From Paraburkholderia sp. BL21I4N1 (GTDB lineage Bacteria > Pseudomonadota > Gammaproteobacteria > Burkholderiales > Burkholderiaceae), in the NCBI RefSeq assembly GCF_002973525.1, contig NZ_PVEN01000013.1, positions 124,001 through 188,000 on the forward strand: a stretch of DNA of 64,000 bases, given 5' to 3'. The notes beneath the pieces were generated by a model that had not been told where the DNA came from, searched no databases, and was given only the letters and a program-made list of their open reading frames with translations. The first letter of the stretch is position 1, and every line of letters starts with the position of its first letter. The position numbers and the translations under genes were made by a program. Positions 1-8,518 of the stretch are shown piece by piece.

Positions 1-2
1 GG

Positions 3-776
3 CTCGGCAAGGGAGAATTGCTGATTCCGGCCATTCAGGGCATCGGCGACTCGCACATCTATTTCATCGACCGTTGGCGCGGACGCGGTGGGCAGCGCGG
101 CGGCCTGGGCGACATCTCGATCTTCGACATCGACTTCCGGCCTGTCGAGATCGACACGGCGCACGCGGATCTAAGTCACGCGGGCACCGGGCTCGTTGCC
201 GTGGATCATTTGACGCAAACGGTCGGCGAGGGCCGCATGCAGGAATGGCTCGACTTCTATCGCGATCTGCTCAACTTCCGCGAGATTCACGAGTTGCACG
301 CGAACTGGCACATCGCCGCGGAATCGCGCGTGATGGTGTCGCCGTGCGGCGCGATCCGCGTGCCTCTGTACGAAGAAGGCACGCGTCGGACCAATCTGAT
401 GCACGACTATTTGCCGGACCACCCGGGCGAAGGCGTACAGCACATCGCACTCGCTACCGACGACATCTTCGCGTGCGTCGAGCAACTGCTCGCGAACGGC
501 GTCGAATTCGTCGAGCCGCCGCCGCGCTACTACGAGCAACTCGATACGCGTTTGCCCGGTCACGGACTCGACGTCGAGCGACTCAAGCGCACGCATGTGC
601 TGGTGGATGGCGAAATGGGCGCCGATGGCGTGCCGTTGCTGTTTTTTCAGACCTTCGTGCGCCGCCGCGTCGGCGAGATTTTCTTCGAGATCGTCCAGCG
701 CCAGGGACACCACGGATTCGGCGAAGGCAATCTGAGCGCGCTGGCGCAGGCCCGCGATCAGCAAGCGGGCGCTTGA
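3..776 (+). CDS. hppD: 4-hydroxyphenylpyruvate dioxygenase, 3' part
   Basis: Converts 4-hydroxyphenylpyruvate to homogentisate in tyrosine and phenylalanine breakdown; a cytosolic Fe(II) enzyme. The frame is open from base 3, so the N-terminal domain lies outside the window. The visible part is the catalytic vicinal-oxygen-chelate domain. The three iron ligands are present in the usual order: His in AVDHLTQ (codon 207-209), His in GVQHIAL (441-443) and Glu in EIFFEIVQ (687-689). The C-terminal helix typical of the family is intact and the gene ends normally. It is convergent with the LysR gene to its right, so it is probably not part of the hglS operon. Product identity is high-confidence; the true start cannot be seen. 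Confidence 0.93.
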   Translation, partial: LGKGELLIPAIQGIGDSHIYFIDRWRGRGGQRGGLGDISIFDIDFRPVEIDTAHADLSHAGTGLVAVDHLTQTVGEGRMQEWLDFYRDLLNFREIHELHANWHIAAESRVMVSPCGAIRVPLYEEGTRRTNLMHDYLPDHPGEGVQHIALATDDIFACVEQLLANGVEFVEPPPRYYEQLDTRLPGHGLDVERLKRTHVLVDGEMGADGVPLLFFQTFVRRRVGEIFFEIVQRQGHHGFGEGNLSALAQARDQQAGA

Positions 777-790
777 CGCGATTCAGCGGT

Positions 791-838
791 TCAACGCGTC
801 AAGGCTTCAACGCTTCAAGGCTTCAACGCTTCAAGCCC
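791..838. repeat. Three tandem 16-bp repeats
   Basis: Three consecutive 16-bp units begin at 791, 807 and 823. The first reads tcaacgcgtcaaggct, the second differs by one base, and the third diverges in its last bases. The array lies between the stop codons of two convergent genes. No function is visible; it may form weak structure in the 3' ends of both transcripts. Confidence 0.8.
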
Positions 839-846
839 CGGCGCTC

Positions 847-1791
847 TCAATCAACCCTCGGCTCGCCCGCCAACTCCGGATTCACCGCCCCGTAATCCGC
901 CGCCTCGTGCAGCAGCCACTCGCGGAAGCTCGCGAGCGGCTTACCGTGACTCAACTCCGTCGGATAAACGAGGTAGTACGCCGAGTCCGCAACCGCCGGC
1001 GCGGCGAGCGGCGCCACGAGTGGAATCACGAGCCCGAGCTGTTCGAGTTGCGCATCCACGAAAAAACGCGGCACTAGCGCGATGCCCAGGCCGGCCGCGG
1101 CGGCGCTGATCAGCATGGTGTGAAGCTCGTAGCGTACGCCCTGCATGGTCCGGTTGTCGTCGACGCCCAGATTCGCGAACCACGTTGCCCAACCGTCAGG
1201 CCGGGTGGTGGAATGCAGCAGCGGGTAGTCCAGCAGATCGGCGGCTTGTTCCACCGCCCGCTTCAGCAAACTCGCCGCGCACACCGGCACGACTTCTTCG
1301 CTAAACAGAAAATCCGCCGACGTGCCCGGCCATGTCGGTTTGCCATAGTGAATCGCTGCTTCGAAATGCGTGTCGGCGAACGGGAACGTGCCGGTACGCA
1401 CGCCCATGTTCACGCGCACATCCGGGTACTGCGCATTGAATGCCGCGAGCCGCGGAATCAGCCATTGCGATGCGAACGTTGGCAACACCGCGAGTTCCAG
1501 ATAACCGCCGCCGCTGCCATGCGCGATGATAGACAACGTATCGCGATCGAGCTGTTCCAGCGAACGCCGTACCTGCGCGCTATACACCTTACCCGCCTTG
1601 GTCAGCACCACGCGCTGTTTGACCCGTACGAACAGCCGCACGCCGAGATTGGTTTCCAGCGTATTGATCTGCCGCGACACCGCGCTTTCGGTGAGGAACA
1701 GTTCGCGCGCCGCATGCGTGAAGCTTTCGTGCCGGGCGGCGGCTTCGAAAGCGAGCAGCGCGCCCATGTTGGGGATCTTGAACTTTCGCAT
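847..1791 (-). CDS. LysR-family transcriptional regulator (GcvA-like)
   Basis: A 314-residue DNA-binding regulator of usual LysR length. The N-terminal winged helix-turn-helix (about residues 8-65) contains ESFTHAARELFLTESAVSRQ. The effector domain follows, with the GcvA-subgroup feature WLIPRLAAFNAQYPDVRVN at about 110. It is divergent from hglS with a 175-bp gap that holds a TTGAA-N10-TTCAA repeat, so it most likely controls hglS and the dehydrogenase gene behind it. The other neighbour, hppD, is convergent and less likely a target. The inducer is unknown; 2-oxoadipate or a lysine-catabolism intermediate would fit the context but is inference. Confidence 0.9.
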   Translation of the reverse strand: MRKFKIPNMGALLAFEAAARHESFTHAARELFLTESAVSRQINTLETNLGVRLFVRVKQRVVLTKAGKVYSAQVRRSLEQLDRDTLSIIAHGSGGGYLELAVLPTFASQWLIPRLAAFNAQYPDVRVNMGVRTGTFPFADTHFEAAIHYGKPTWPGTSADFLFSEEVVPVCAASLLKRAVEQAADLLDYPLLHSTTRPDGWATWFANLGVDDNRTMQGVRYELHTMLISAAAAGLGIALVPRFFVDAQLEQLGLVIPLVAPLAAPAVADSAYYLVYPTELSHGKPLASFREWLLHEAADYGAVNPELAGEPRVD

Positions 1792-1851
1792 GTTGATTCC
1801 GAAAACGCATCAAGTGGCGATTTTATCTCGCTTTACGGCAGCGTTGCGGAT

Positions 1852-1871
1852 TTGAATAATGTCACCTTCAA
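1852..1871. promoter_or_regulatory. Candidate LysR operator
   Basis: A perfect 5-bp inverted repeat, TTGAA and TTCAA separated by 10 bp, lies in the gap between the divergent LysR gene and hglS, about 60 bp upstream of the regulator's start. LysR proteins bind dyads of this general size (T-N11-A type). Assignment to this regulator is inference. Confidence 0.35.
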
Positions 1872-1966
1872 TCATGCCGTATCGCGCGTTGCGCGGCCAC
1901 CGGCGGTCTCCAACAGCGCGCCGGCGAGTGCGCGAAGCATCGCGTGAAGCGACGTAGAGAACGGAT

Positions 1967-3004
1967 ATGCGAAACATTAAGAATGCGAATGTCGAACAAC
2001 TGCTGCAGAAACTGCTCGGCGCCGAGACCACTGCGCGGCTCTTCGCCACGCTGAATCATCCGCAGATTCTGAACGAGTGGGAAGCGGGCACGGTCACGCG
2101 CGCGGAACTGGCGCAGGCGATGAACATGGCGCTGTTCGAAGACCTGCTGGCACGTTCGCCGAACGGCCGCCAGTACACGGACGAAACGATCGCCGCCGGC
2201 GGCAGCGTGTATTTCGATCACGGCGCGCTGCGCACGGTGCGCTGGCCGCACAGCGGCGCGCTGCCGATGGGCGAAGCCGCGTTCGCGCGCATTCTGCGTC
2301 CGCTCGGCTTCAGCATCAACGGACGCTATCCGCTCGACCGCCTGGGCATGACCGGCCGCGCGTGGGCGCATGACGACGCGCCCGACGAGATCGCGCAATT
2401 CTTCGTCAGCGAATTGCATCCCGAGCGTTTTTCAGCGGACTTCCAGCAGGCCGTGACGAACGTGATCGGCGCGGCGTGCGATCCGTTGACGCCGCGCGCC
2501 GTCGGCCAGTTGTGGGAGCTCGAACGCGACGGCGTGCTGCCGCTCGATGCGGCGCACGCATTGCTGCCGGTGATCGTCGGTGCGTTCGCGCGCCAGCACG
2601 AGACCCCACGCGAAGCCGATTACGACGTATTGTTGAAGGAGTCGGCGGAAATGGCGTGGATCGCCACGGAAGGCAACGCGTTCAATCACGCCACGGATCG
2701 CGTCGCGGACGTCTTCCAGCTCTCCGACGACGAGAAGGCCAAGGGTCGTCCGATGAAGCCGGACGTGGAGCGCTCGCGTTCGGGCCGCGTGTTCCAGACC
2801 GCGTATCGCGCGGATACGGTGCGTCGTGAGTTCGTTGCGGCTGATGGCCGCATCGTGACGCGTGACGTGCCGGGTTCGTTCTACGAGTTCATCACGCGCA
2901 AGCGCACGTTCGATCAGGACACGCGCCGCTGGGAAACCGATCTGCGTTTCGACGCGGGCAACGCGCAGGGCATCTTCAAGATGACGGCGAGCCAGGCGGC
3001 ATGA
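1967..3004 (+). CDS. hglS: 2-oxoadipate dioxygenase/decarboxylase (DUF1338, HglS-like)
   Basis: An Fe(II) enzyme that turns 2-oxoadipate into D-2-hydroxyglutarate and CO2 in bacterial lysine catabolism. The 345 residues match the family length. Metal ligands His85 (YFDHGALRT), His241 (AFNHATDR) and Glu307 (FYEFI) have nearly the spacing of Pseudomonas putida HglS (His70, His226, Glu294). The substrate-clamping Arg four residues after the first His is Arg89. The next gene encodes a protein of the type that oxidises D-2-hydroxyglutarate, which supports the assignment. It starts with ATG at 1967. Divergent from the LysR gene. The alternative name is simply DUF1338/YdcJ protein. Confidence 0.9.
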   Translation: MRNIKNANVEQLLQKLLGAETTARLFATLNHPQILNEWEAGTVTRAELAQAMNMALFEDLLARSPNGRQYTDETIAAGGSVYFDHGALRTVRWPHSGALPMGEAAFARILRPLGFSINGRYPLDRLGMTGRAWAHDDAPDEIAQFFVSELHPERFSADFQQAVTNVIGAACDPLTPRAVGQLWELERDGVLPLDAAHALLPVIVGAFARQHETPREADYDVLLKESAEMAWIATEGNAFNHATDRVADVFQLSDDEKAKGRPMKPDVERSRSGRVFQTAYRADTVRREFVAADGRIVTRDVPGSFYEFITRKRTFDQDTRRWETDLRFDAGNAQGIFKMTASQAA

Positions 3005-3055
3005 GCGTCGGGCAACGGCGCTCGTACGTTGAGCGGAACACGTGAGGGCGCGGCA

Positions 3056-6000
3056 GTGGGAACAACAACGTCATTCGATGAAGCGCAAGCGTCGACGCAG
3101 CCTGATGGCGGGCGTGGCTCGCTAAACGAGCCACGCGTCGCCACGCCGTTCAAGGGCACCGTCGCCGTTTTGCAGGCACTCGAAGCAGACCTGCGCCGCC
3201 ATGTGCGCGGTGAAGTGCGCTTCGACCAGGGTTCGAAAGCGATATATGCGGCGGATGCGTCGAACTATCGTCAGGTTCCGCTCGGCGTCGTCGTACCCGC
3301 CGACGTCGACGATCTGCTGGCCACGCTCGCCGCCTGCCGCCGCAACGACGTGCCGTTTTTGCCGCGCGGCGGCGGCACATCGCAGAACGGTCAATGCGTG
3401 AACGTCGCGGTGGTGGCCGACGCGAGCCAGTACGTGAATCGCGTCGTGTCGGTCGATCCGGTCGCGCGCGTGGCGATCGTCGAACCGGGCGTGGTGTGCG
3501 ACACGTTGCGCGACGCCGCCGAACAGCACGGCCTCACCTTCGCCCCCGATCCGGCCACGCATAGCCGTTGCACGCTCGGCGGGATGATCGGCAACAACTC
3601 GTGCGGCGCGCATTCGGTGATGGCCGGCAAGACGGTGGAAAACGTCGAAGCGCTGGAAATCGCGACCTTCGATGGTGCGCGTTTCTGGGTCGGCCCGACC
3701 TCCGACGCGGAACTCGAAAGCATCATCGCGACCGGCGGCCGTCAGGGCGAAATCTACGCCGCGCTCAAACAATTGCGCGACACCTACGCCGAGCAGATTC
3801 GCGCGAAATTCCCGCAGATCAAGCGGCGCGTGTCGGGCTTCAATCTCGATCAACTGTTGCCGGAAAACGGCTTCAATGTGGCGCGAGCCCTGGTCGGCAC
3901 CGAGGGTACCTGCGCGGTCACGTTGCAAGCGAAAGTGCGCCTTGTGAAGAGTCCGGCGAAGCGCGTGATCGTCGTGGTTGGCTTCACCGATATCTACGTC
4001 GCGGCAGATGCCGTGCCGCATTTCATGCGCTGCGAGCCGATCGCGATCGAAGGACTCGACCGCGCGATCATTCGCGGCTTGCAGGCGCGCGGTTTGAAGA
4101 AGGACGAGATCGCACTGCTGCCGCCGGGCGACGCCTGGGTCGTGCTCGAATTCGGCGCGGACACGCAAGAGGCGGTGATGCAGCGGGCGCAAGCCGCCGC
4201 GGCCTATTTTTCGTCCGGCGAGGCGGGGCCGAACGTGTCGGCGATGCTCGTCGAAGATCGCGCGTTGCAAGCGAAGGTGTGGTCGATTCGCGAGACGGGG
4301 GCGTCGGCGGTGGCGTTGTCGATCGAGCATGGCGCGCCGGATCCGGTGGTGGGCTGGGAAGACGCGGCCGTCGATCCGATGCGGCTCGGCAACTACCTGC
4401 GCGCTTTTCAGGCGCTGGTGGACCGCTATGGCTACGAGACCAGCCTGTACGGCCATTTCGGCGACGGCTGCGTGCACGCGCGCATTACCTTCGACCTGCG
4501 CAGCGCGGCAGGCGTGTCGACGTGGCGCAAGTTTCTGCGCGAAGCGGCGGAGCTGGTGGTGGAATTCGGCGGCTCGCTGTCGGGCGAGCACGGCGACGGC
4601 CAGGCCAAGGCCGAGTTCCTGCCGATCATGTACGGCCCGGAATTGATGCGCGCCATGGAGCAATTCAAGGCGATCTGGGATCCGGCCAATCGTCTGAATC
4701 CGGGCAAGGTCGTGCATGCGTATCGTGCCGACGAGAATCTGCGGATGGGGCCCGCGTACAAGCCGGTGACCTTGCAAACGAAGCTCACGTTCGCGAGCCC
4801 GGAAGGTCACGGTTTTCAGCGCGAGATCGAGCGCTGCATCGGCATGGGCAAGTGTCGTTCGCTCGAAGGCGGCACGATGTGCCCGAGCTATCGCGCCACG
4901 CGTGAAGAGCGCTATTCGACCCGTGGCCGCGCGCATCTGTTCTGGGAAATGCTGCAAGGCGACGTGATCGCCGATGGCTGGCAAAGCCGCGAGGTGAAAG
5001 ACGCGCTCGACACCTGTCTCGCGTGCAAGGGCTGCAAATCCGATTGCCCGACGCATACGGATATGGCTTCTTACAAGGCCGAATTTCTCTCGCATTACTA
5101 CGAGACGAAGCGTCGGCCACGGCAGGCGTTGTTCATGGGACGCATCGGCGAATGGGCGCCATGGGCCGCGCGCTTTCCGCGTTTGACGAACTTCATGACG
5201 TCGGCGCCGGGACTGGCTTCGCTCGGCAAGTGGGTGGCGGGCGTGGCGCAGACGCGCGAATTGCCGCGCTTCGCCGGAGCGACATATCGGGAGATCGTGC
5301 GGCGTGCCTCATCCCATGCTCGTGGGGATGAAGGCAAGGTTGGCCACCCGGGAAAGAAAGTCATTCTCTGGGTCGATACCTTCAACGATCATTTCACGCC
5401 CGAAATCGCCGAAGCCGCCGCGGATGTTTTAGCGCAACTGGGCTGGCATGTCGTGCTACCGAAAAATCGCCTGTGCTGCGGACGTCCGCTATATGACTTC
5501 GGTCTGCTCGACCGCGCGCGTGAGCTGCTCACTCACATTCTCGACGACCTCGCGGACGATATCGCCGCCGGTGTGCCGTTAGTCGGTCTCGAGCCGGGTT
5601 GTTTATCCGTCTTCAAGGACGAACTGCTGAAGCAATTGCCCGATCACGCGTTGGCGAAGCAGTTGTCCGCGCAAACATTTCTGTTCTCGGATTTCGTCGC
5701 GCGTCAGCCGTTCGATTGGCCGACGCTCGACGCGGACGTGATCGTGCACGGGCATTGTCACCAGAAGGCATTGTTCGGCATGCAAGGCGACACGGCGCTG
5801 CTGAACAAACTCGGCGTGACCTGGAAACTGCTCGACACGGGATGCTGCGGCATGGCGGGATCGTTCGGTTTTAACGCCGAGCATCACGCGCTGTCGGAGA
5901 AGATTGGTGAAGACACGCTGTTTCCGGCTGTGCGGAATGCGACGGCGGCGAACGCGGAAACGATCGTACTGACCAATGGCTTTAGTTGCCGCGAGCAGAT

Positions 6001-6103
6001 CGGACAGGGAACGGGCCGCCACGCAATGCATATCGCGCAACTGGCGCAGCGGGCGTTGGCGGCGGCGCGTGCGGACGCGGTCGCCGACGTTACGGCCGGT
6101 TGA
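3056..6103 (+). CDS. FAD/4Fe-4S D-2-hydroxyglutarate dehydrogenase-like protein (YdiJ type)
   Basis: A large cytosolic or membrane-associated oxidoreductase of about 1,015 residues. Order of domains: FAD-binding type 4 (PCMH) with RGGGTSQNGQ and GMIGNNSCGAHS, FAD-oxidase C-terminal domain with YGHFGDGCVHARI and SGEHGDGQ, two iron-sulfur clusters (CIGMGKCR...MCPSY and CLACKGCKSDCP), and a C-terminal CCG-type domain with CCGRPLYDFG, HGHCHQK and TGCCGMAGSFGF. E. coli YdiJ, of the same architecture, is reported as a D-2-hydroxyglutarate dehydrogenase. It lies about 50 bp behind hglS, so the pair would carry 2-oxoadipate to 2-oxoglutarate. The GTG at 3056 has a GAGG 9-12 bp upstream and is preferred over a TTG at 3029. 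Confidence 0.85.
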   Translation: MGTTTSFDEAQASTQPDGGRGSLNEPRVATPFKGTVAVLQALEADLRRHVRGEVRFDQGSKAIYAADASNYRQVPLGVVVPADVDDLLATLAACRRNDVPFLPRGGGTSQNGQCVNVAVVADASQYVNRVVSVDPVARVAIVEPGVVCDTLRDAAEQHGLTFAPDPATHSRCTLGGMIGNNSCGAHSVMAGKTVENVEALEIATFDGARFWVGPTSDAELESIIATGGRQGEIYAALKQLRDTYAEQIRAKFPQIKRRVSGFNLDQLLPENGFNVARALVGTEGTCAVTLQAKVRLVKSPAKRVIVVVGFTDIYVAADAVPHFMRCEPIAIEGLDRAIIRGLQARGLKKDEIALLPPGDAWVVLEFGADTQEAVMQRAQAAAAYFSSGEAGPNVSAMLVEDRALQAKVWSIRETGASAVALSIEHGAPDPVVGWEDAAVDPMRLGNYLRAFQALVDRYGYETSLYGHFGDGCVHARITFDLRSAAGVSTWRKFLREAAELVVEFGGSLSGEHGDGQAKAEFLPIMYGPELMRAMEQFKAIWDPANRLNPGKVVHAYRADENLRMGPAYKPVTLQTKLTFASPEGHGFQREIERCIGMGKCRSLEGGTMCPSYRATREERYSTRGRAHLFWEMLQGDVIADGWQSREVKDALDTCLACKGCKSDCPTHTDMASYKAEFLSHYYETKRRPRQALFMGRIGEWAPWAARFPRLTNFMTSAPGLASLGKWVAGVAQTRELPRFAGATYREIVRRASSHARGDEGKVGHPGKKVILWVDTFNDHFTPEIAEAAADVLAQLGWHVVLPKNRLCCGRPLYDFGLLDRARELLTHILDDLADDIAAGVPLVGLEPGCLSVFKDELLKQLPDHALAKQLSAQTFLFSDFVARQPFDWPTLDADVIVHGHCHQKALFGMQGDTALLNKLGVTWKLLDTGCCGMAGSFGFNAEHHALSEKIGEDTLFPAVRNATAANAETIVLTNGFSCREQIGQGTGRHAMHIAQLAQRALAAARADAVADVTAG

Positions 6104-6131
6104 TACGCGCGGCTTGCCGCGTACGCGGCGG

Positions 6132-6764
6132 TTATTTCTTCGGTGAATCGGTGGTGGCGGGCACTTGCGGGATGTCGGCGCTGGTCGCCATCCACAACAC
6201 TTCGGCATCTTCGTCGCTGGTCGACACCGCCGCGTGACCGGTACGGCTGTCGAAGTACAAACTGTCGCCGGCGTTCAGATGCGTCGGCGCGTACAACTCG
6301 GAATACAGGCACACGCTGCCGCTAATCACGTACAGGAATTCTTCGCCCTCGTGACGGCCCCAATCGTCGAAGGCGTCGAGCGTGTGCGCCGAAATGCGAA
6401 TGCGGAACGGCAGCATTGCTTTATGCGCGAGGTCGGTGGCGAGCAATTCCATCTGATAGCCGCGATACGCGTGGCGCTGGCCTTCATTTTTGCGGGTCAA
6501 CGCGCGGCGCCCACTCGCGCTGACTTTCGGCGTGGAGCCGAACAGCTCACCGATTTCGATCTTCAGACCCAGCACGATCTTCTGCAGCACGTCGAACGTG
6601 GGGGACATCAGGCCGTTTTCGACTTTGGAGAGCGTCGAGCGCGACACGCCGCACAGGCGGCTCGCGGTTTCCAGCGTCAGATCCTGGGCCTGACGGGCGG
6701 CGCGCACGCGCCGGCCGAGGTCCGTGGTGGAAGGATCGGCGGGTTTGGTGAGATGGGTATCCAT
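6132..6764 (-). CDS. XRE-family regulator with C-terminal cupin domain
   Basis: A helix-turn-helix plus cupin regulator. From the ATG at 6764 it has 210 residues, normal for the family; the frame stays open to an ATG at 6926, which would add 54 residues of unrelated basic sequence. The HTH is LTLETASRLCGVSRSTLSKVE, followed by a linker rich in basic residues, and a cupin with RHEGEEFLYVISGSV and LNAGDSLYFDSRTGHA. Such proteins often sense a small metabolite and control amino-acid or polyamine genes. It is convergent with the dehydrogenase gene (29-bp gap). Its target is not evident from position. Confidence 0.85.
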   Translation of the reverse strand: MDTHLTKPADPSTTDLGRRVRAARQAQDLTLETASRLCGVSRSTLSKVENGLMSPTFDVLQKIVLGLKIEIGELFGSTPKVSASGRRALTRKNEGQRHAYRGYQMELLATDLAHKAMLPFRIRISAHTLDAFDDWGRHEGEEFLYVISGSVCLYSELYAPTHLNAGDSLYFDSRTGHAAVSTSDEDAEVLWMATSADIPQVPATTDSPKK

Positions 6765-7246
6765 GGGGTCGACAGCTTGAAAGCTCGCCTTCGTGGGCGT
6801 GTGATGTTTCCGATAATAACATTCGATGCGATCGGCCCGGTCGGTGGATGCGTGCGGCTGACGGGTCGAGCCGATTTTCCCATTGGAAACGCGATGCTTC
6901 GACATGGCGCGCGTGTCTTGCGTCATGGCGGTTAACGTCGTGAATTAAAGCGATGCCCGCGTGTATGGGGAATCGGCATTATTTGCTGAATGCATATTTG
7001 AATGTGAAAAAATTTAAAGACGAAAGATCCATTGGCACTTTGGATTTGAAATCCGTTATAGGTGCTTTTGATGCGGTCTCCCGGATAAAGCGAAGATCCT
7101 CGAAAGAATTTATTTTGTGCGGCAAGTATATGCCTATGGCATATTGATTATTTTTTGTTAAATGGCCCTGCCGACGGTTATTTTTATCCGCTATATCGAT
7201 TACGATGCTGGGATTAAAAACGGCATCACTCAGATAAAAACGATCC
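6765..7246. other. Long intergenic gap with an AT-rich core
   Basis: No gene is supported here. The stretch from about 6975 to 7210 is clearly AT-rich against a GC-rich background, with runs such as gaaaaaatttaaaga and attattttttgttaaatg. Short frames exist on both strands (6953-7147 plus, 6979-7248 minus) but neither has a good ribosome binding site or recognisable product. The region probably holds promoter sequence for the gene at 7247. Confidence 0.5.
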
Positions 7247-7696
7247 ATGTCGCAGAATCGTAAAAAACGACCAACGGGGAATCACGGGCGTCGAAAACCG
7301 CTTGGCAAGACCAAGCTCCTCCCGCATACCACCTCTTACGTGCGTGAGCAATCCCTATACTGGCATCTGGCTTTGGCGGCGTTTCAGACGGGCAAGGGTA
7401 ATGGCGATCTGCTCGTCAAACTGGTCAAGGCGCTTTATCTCGCCTGGTATCTTCAGCAGGCCGGATTCGGCGACGCGGAACGCGAGCTTTATCTCGAAGC
7501 GGAACGCATTCTGGATGCCGCGGCTCACGGCGCGAACAAAGATATCTGGTCGATTGCCACCATCGACTGTCCGCCGATTATCCGGATTCTCGATTTGCAC
7601 GAGCAGCAGTTGCTATCCGCGCCGGTGTTTGCGGTTGATGAAGCCGAATCGCGCGTTGTGCGTTTTGGAAAGAGCGAGAAGCGATCGCCGTGGTAA
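7247..7696 (+). CDS. Uncharacterised basic protein
   Basis: A 149-residue protein that I do not assign to a family with certainty. The first 25 residues are strongly basic (QNRKKRPTGNHGRRKPLGK), followed by an alpha-helical segment with YLAWYLQQAGFGDAERELYLEAER. Similar Burkholderia proteins are often labelled Fis-like regulator, but no Fis helix-turn-helix is visible. The start ATG follows a region with weak Shine-Dalgarno. The basic N-terminus suggests nucleic-acid contact; that is inference only. It stands alone between an AT-rich gap and a GST gene on the other strand. Confidence 0.6.
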   Translation: MSQNRKKRPTGNHGRRKPLGKTKLLPHTTSYVREQSLYWHLALAAFQTGKGNGDLLVKLVKALYLAWYLQQAGFGDAERELYLEAERILDAAAHGANKDIWSIATIDCPPIIRILDLHEQQLLSAPVFAVDEAESRVVRFGKSEKRSPW

Positions 7697-7802
7697 GGGC
7701 GATTGGCGTGGCATGGCGTTGGCCGCTGTTACGGGCCGTTTATTATCGGCTTCGCAACAGCTTCAGTCCGGGCAGCGCCCTTAGGCGCTGCTACGCACAC
7801 AC

Positions 7803-8447
7803 TTACGAAGCGCTCGCTTGCCGCCTCGCCTGCTCTTCGCCAAACAGCGCGATCTCTTCCGTCAACGCCCTGGCGACAAGCGGTCGAAGCGTTGTCCGCT
7901 TGTAATACGCCGCGACGGCAGGCCACTTGGCGAGATCGACGCCACCATACTGTGCCCAGTTAAGCACGGTAACCAGATAAGCGTCCGCCACCGTGAAACG
8001 ATCCAGCAAAAACTCTTGCTCGCCGAGATGCTGTTCGAGCAAGTCAAGGCGCAGCGCAACCTTCTTCTGTGTGTAGGCCCGAACGTCGGAGGAGGCATGC
8101 GGGTCGAGCAGCGGCACGAACACCCCCTTGTGCAGTTCCGTGCTGATAAAACCCAACCATTCCTGCAACTTCGCTCGTTCCGCCGTGCCGACAGCCGGCG
8201 CAAGCCTGGCCGCCGGAAATGCATCGGCCACATACGGCAGGATCGCGGTGTTTTCCTTTAGCAGCCAACCCTCGTCGGTACGCAACACCGGCACCTGTCC
8301 TAGCGGGTTGATCGGATAGAAATTGGAGCCGTCGCGCAATTGCTTCGACTTCGTATCGACTTCGATAAATCGTGCCTCGGCATTCGCCTCGTAAAGCGCG
8401 ATGCGGGTGGCGAGCGAACAGGCGAGTGGCGAAAAGTAAAGCTCCAT
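7803..8447 (-). CDS. Glutathione S-transferase
   Basis: A cytosolic glutathione transferase of 214 residues. The N-terminal thioredoxin-like domain has PLACSLATRIALYEA, where Ser or Cys would activate glutathione, then the cis-Pro segment PLGQVPVL and the glutathione-binding LKENTAIL. The C-terminal helical domain has FLLDRFTVADAYLVTVLNWA. The ATG at 8447 has a GGAG about 10 bp upstream; the frame extends a further 21 residues without a good start. It is divergent from a TetR gene, with a palindromic site between them, so expression is probably repressed by that protein and induced by an electrophile or xenobiotic. Confidence 0.92.
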   Translation of the reverse strand: MELYFSPLACSLATRIALYEANAEARFIEVDTKSKQLRDGSNFYPINPLGQVPVLRTDEGWLLKENTAILPYVADAFPAARLAPAVGTAERAKLQEWLGFISTELHKGVFVPLLDPHASSDVRAYTQKKVALRLDLLEQHLGEQEFLLDRFTVADAYLVTVLNWAQYGGVDLAKWPAVAAYYKRTTLRPLVARALTEEIALFGEEQARRQASAS

Positions 8448-8474
8448 GCTGACGACTCCGGTCGTTGGGATTGT

Positions 8475-8496
8475 TTTTGTACTATAGTGTATAAAA
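8475..8496. promoter_or_regulatory. Candidate TetR operator
   Basis: An imperfect 22-bp dyad with outer arms TTTT and AAAA and inner TAC/GTA elements; 16 of 22 positions are symmetric. It sits in the 71-bp gap between the divergent GST and TetR genes, overlapping the likely promoters. Assignment to the TetR protein is by position. Confidence 0.45.
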
Positions 8497-8518
8497 ATCA
8501 ACGCTGGCAACTAATTTT

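Noticed and set aside
791..838. CRISPR-like array
   Set aside because: Units are 16 bp, directly joined with no spacers; only a short tandem repeat.
3122..5095. A 657-codon open frame on the minus strand
   Set aside because: It lies entirely under the dehydrogenase gene, has a repetitive Arg/His/Ala composition and no recognisable domain; it is a product of high GC content.
6979..7248. An 89-codon minus-strand frame in the AT-rich island
   Set aside because: No ribosome binding site, no recognisable family, and AT-rich sequence lacks the codon bias of genes here.
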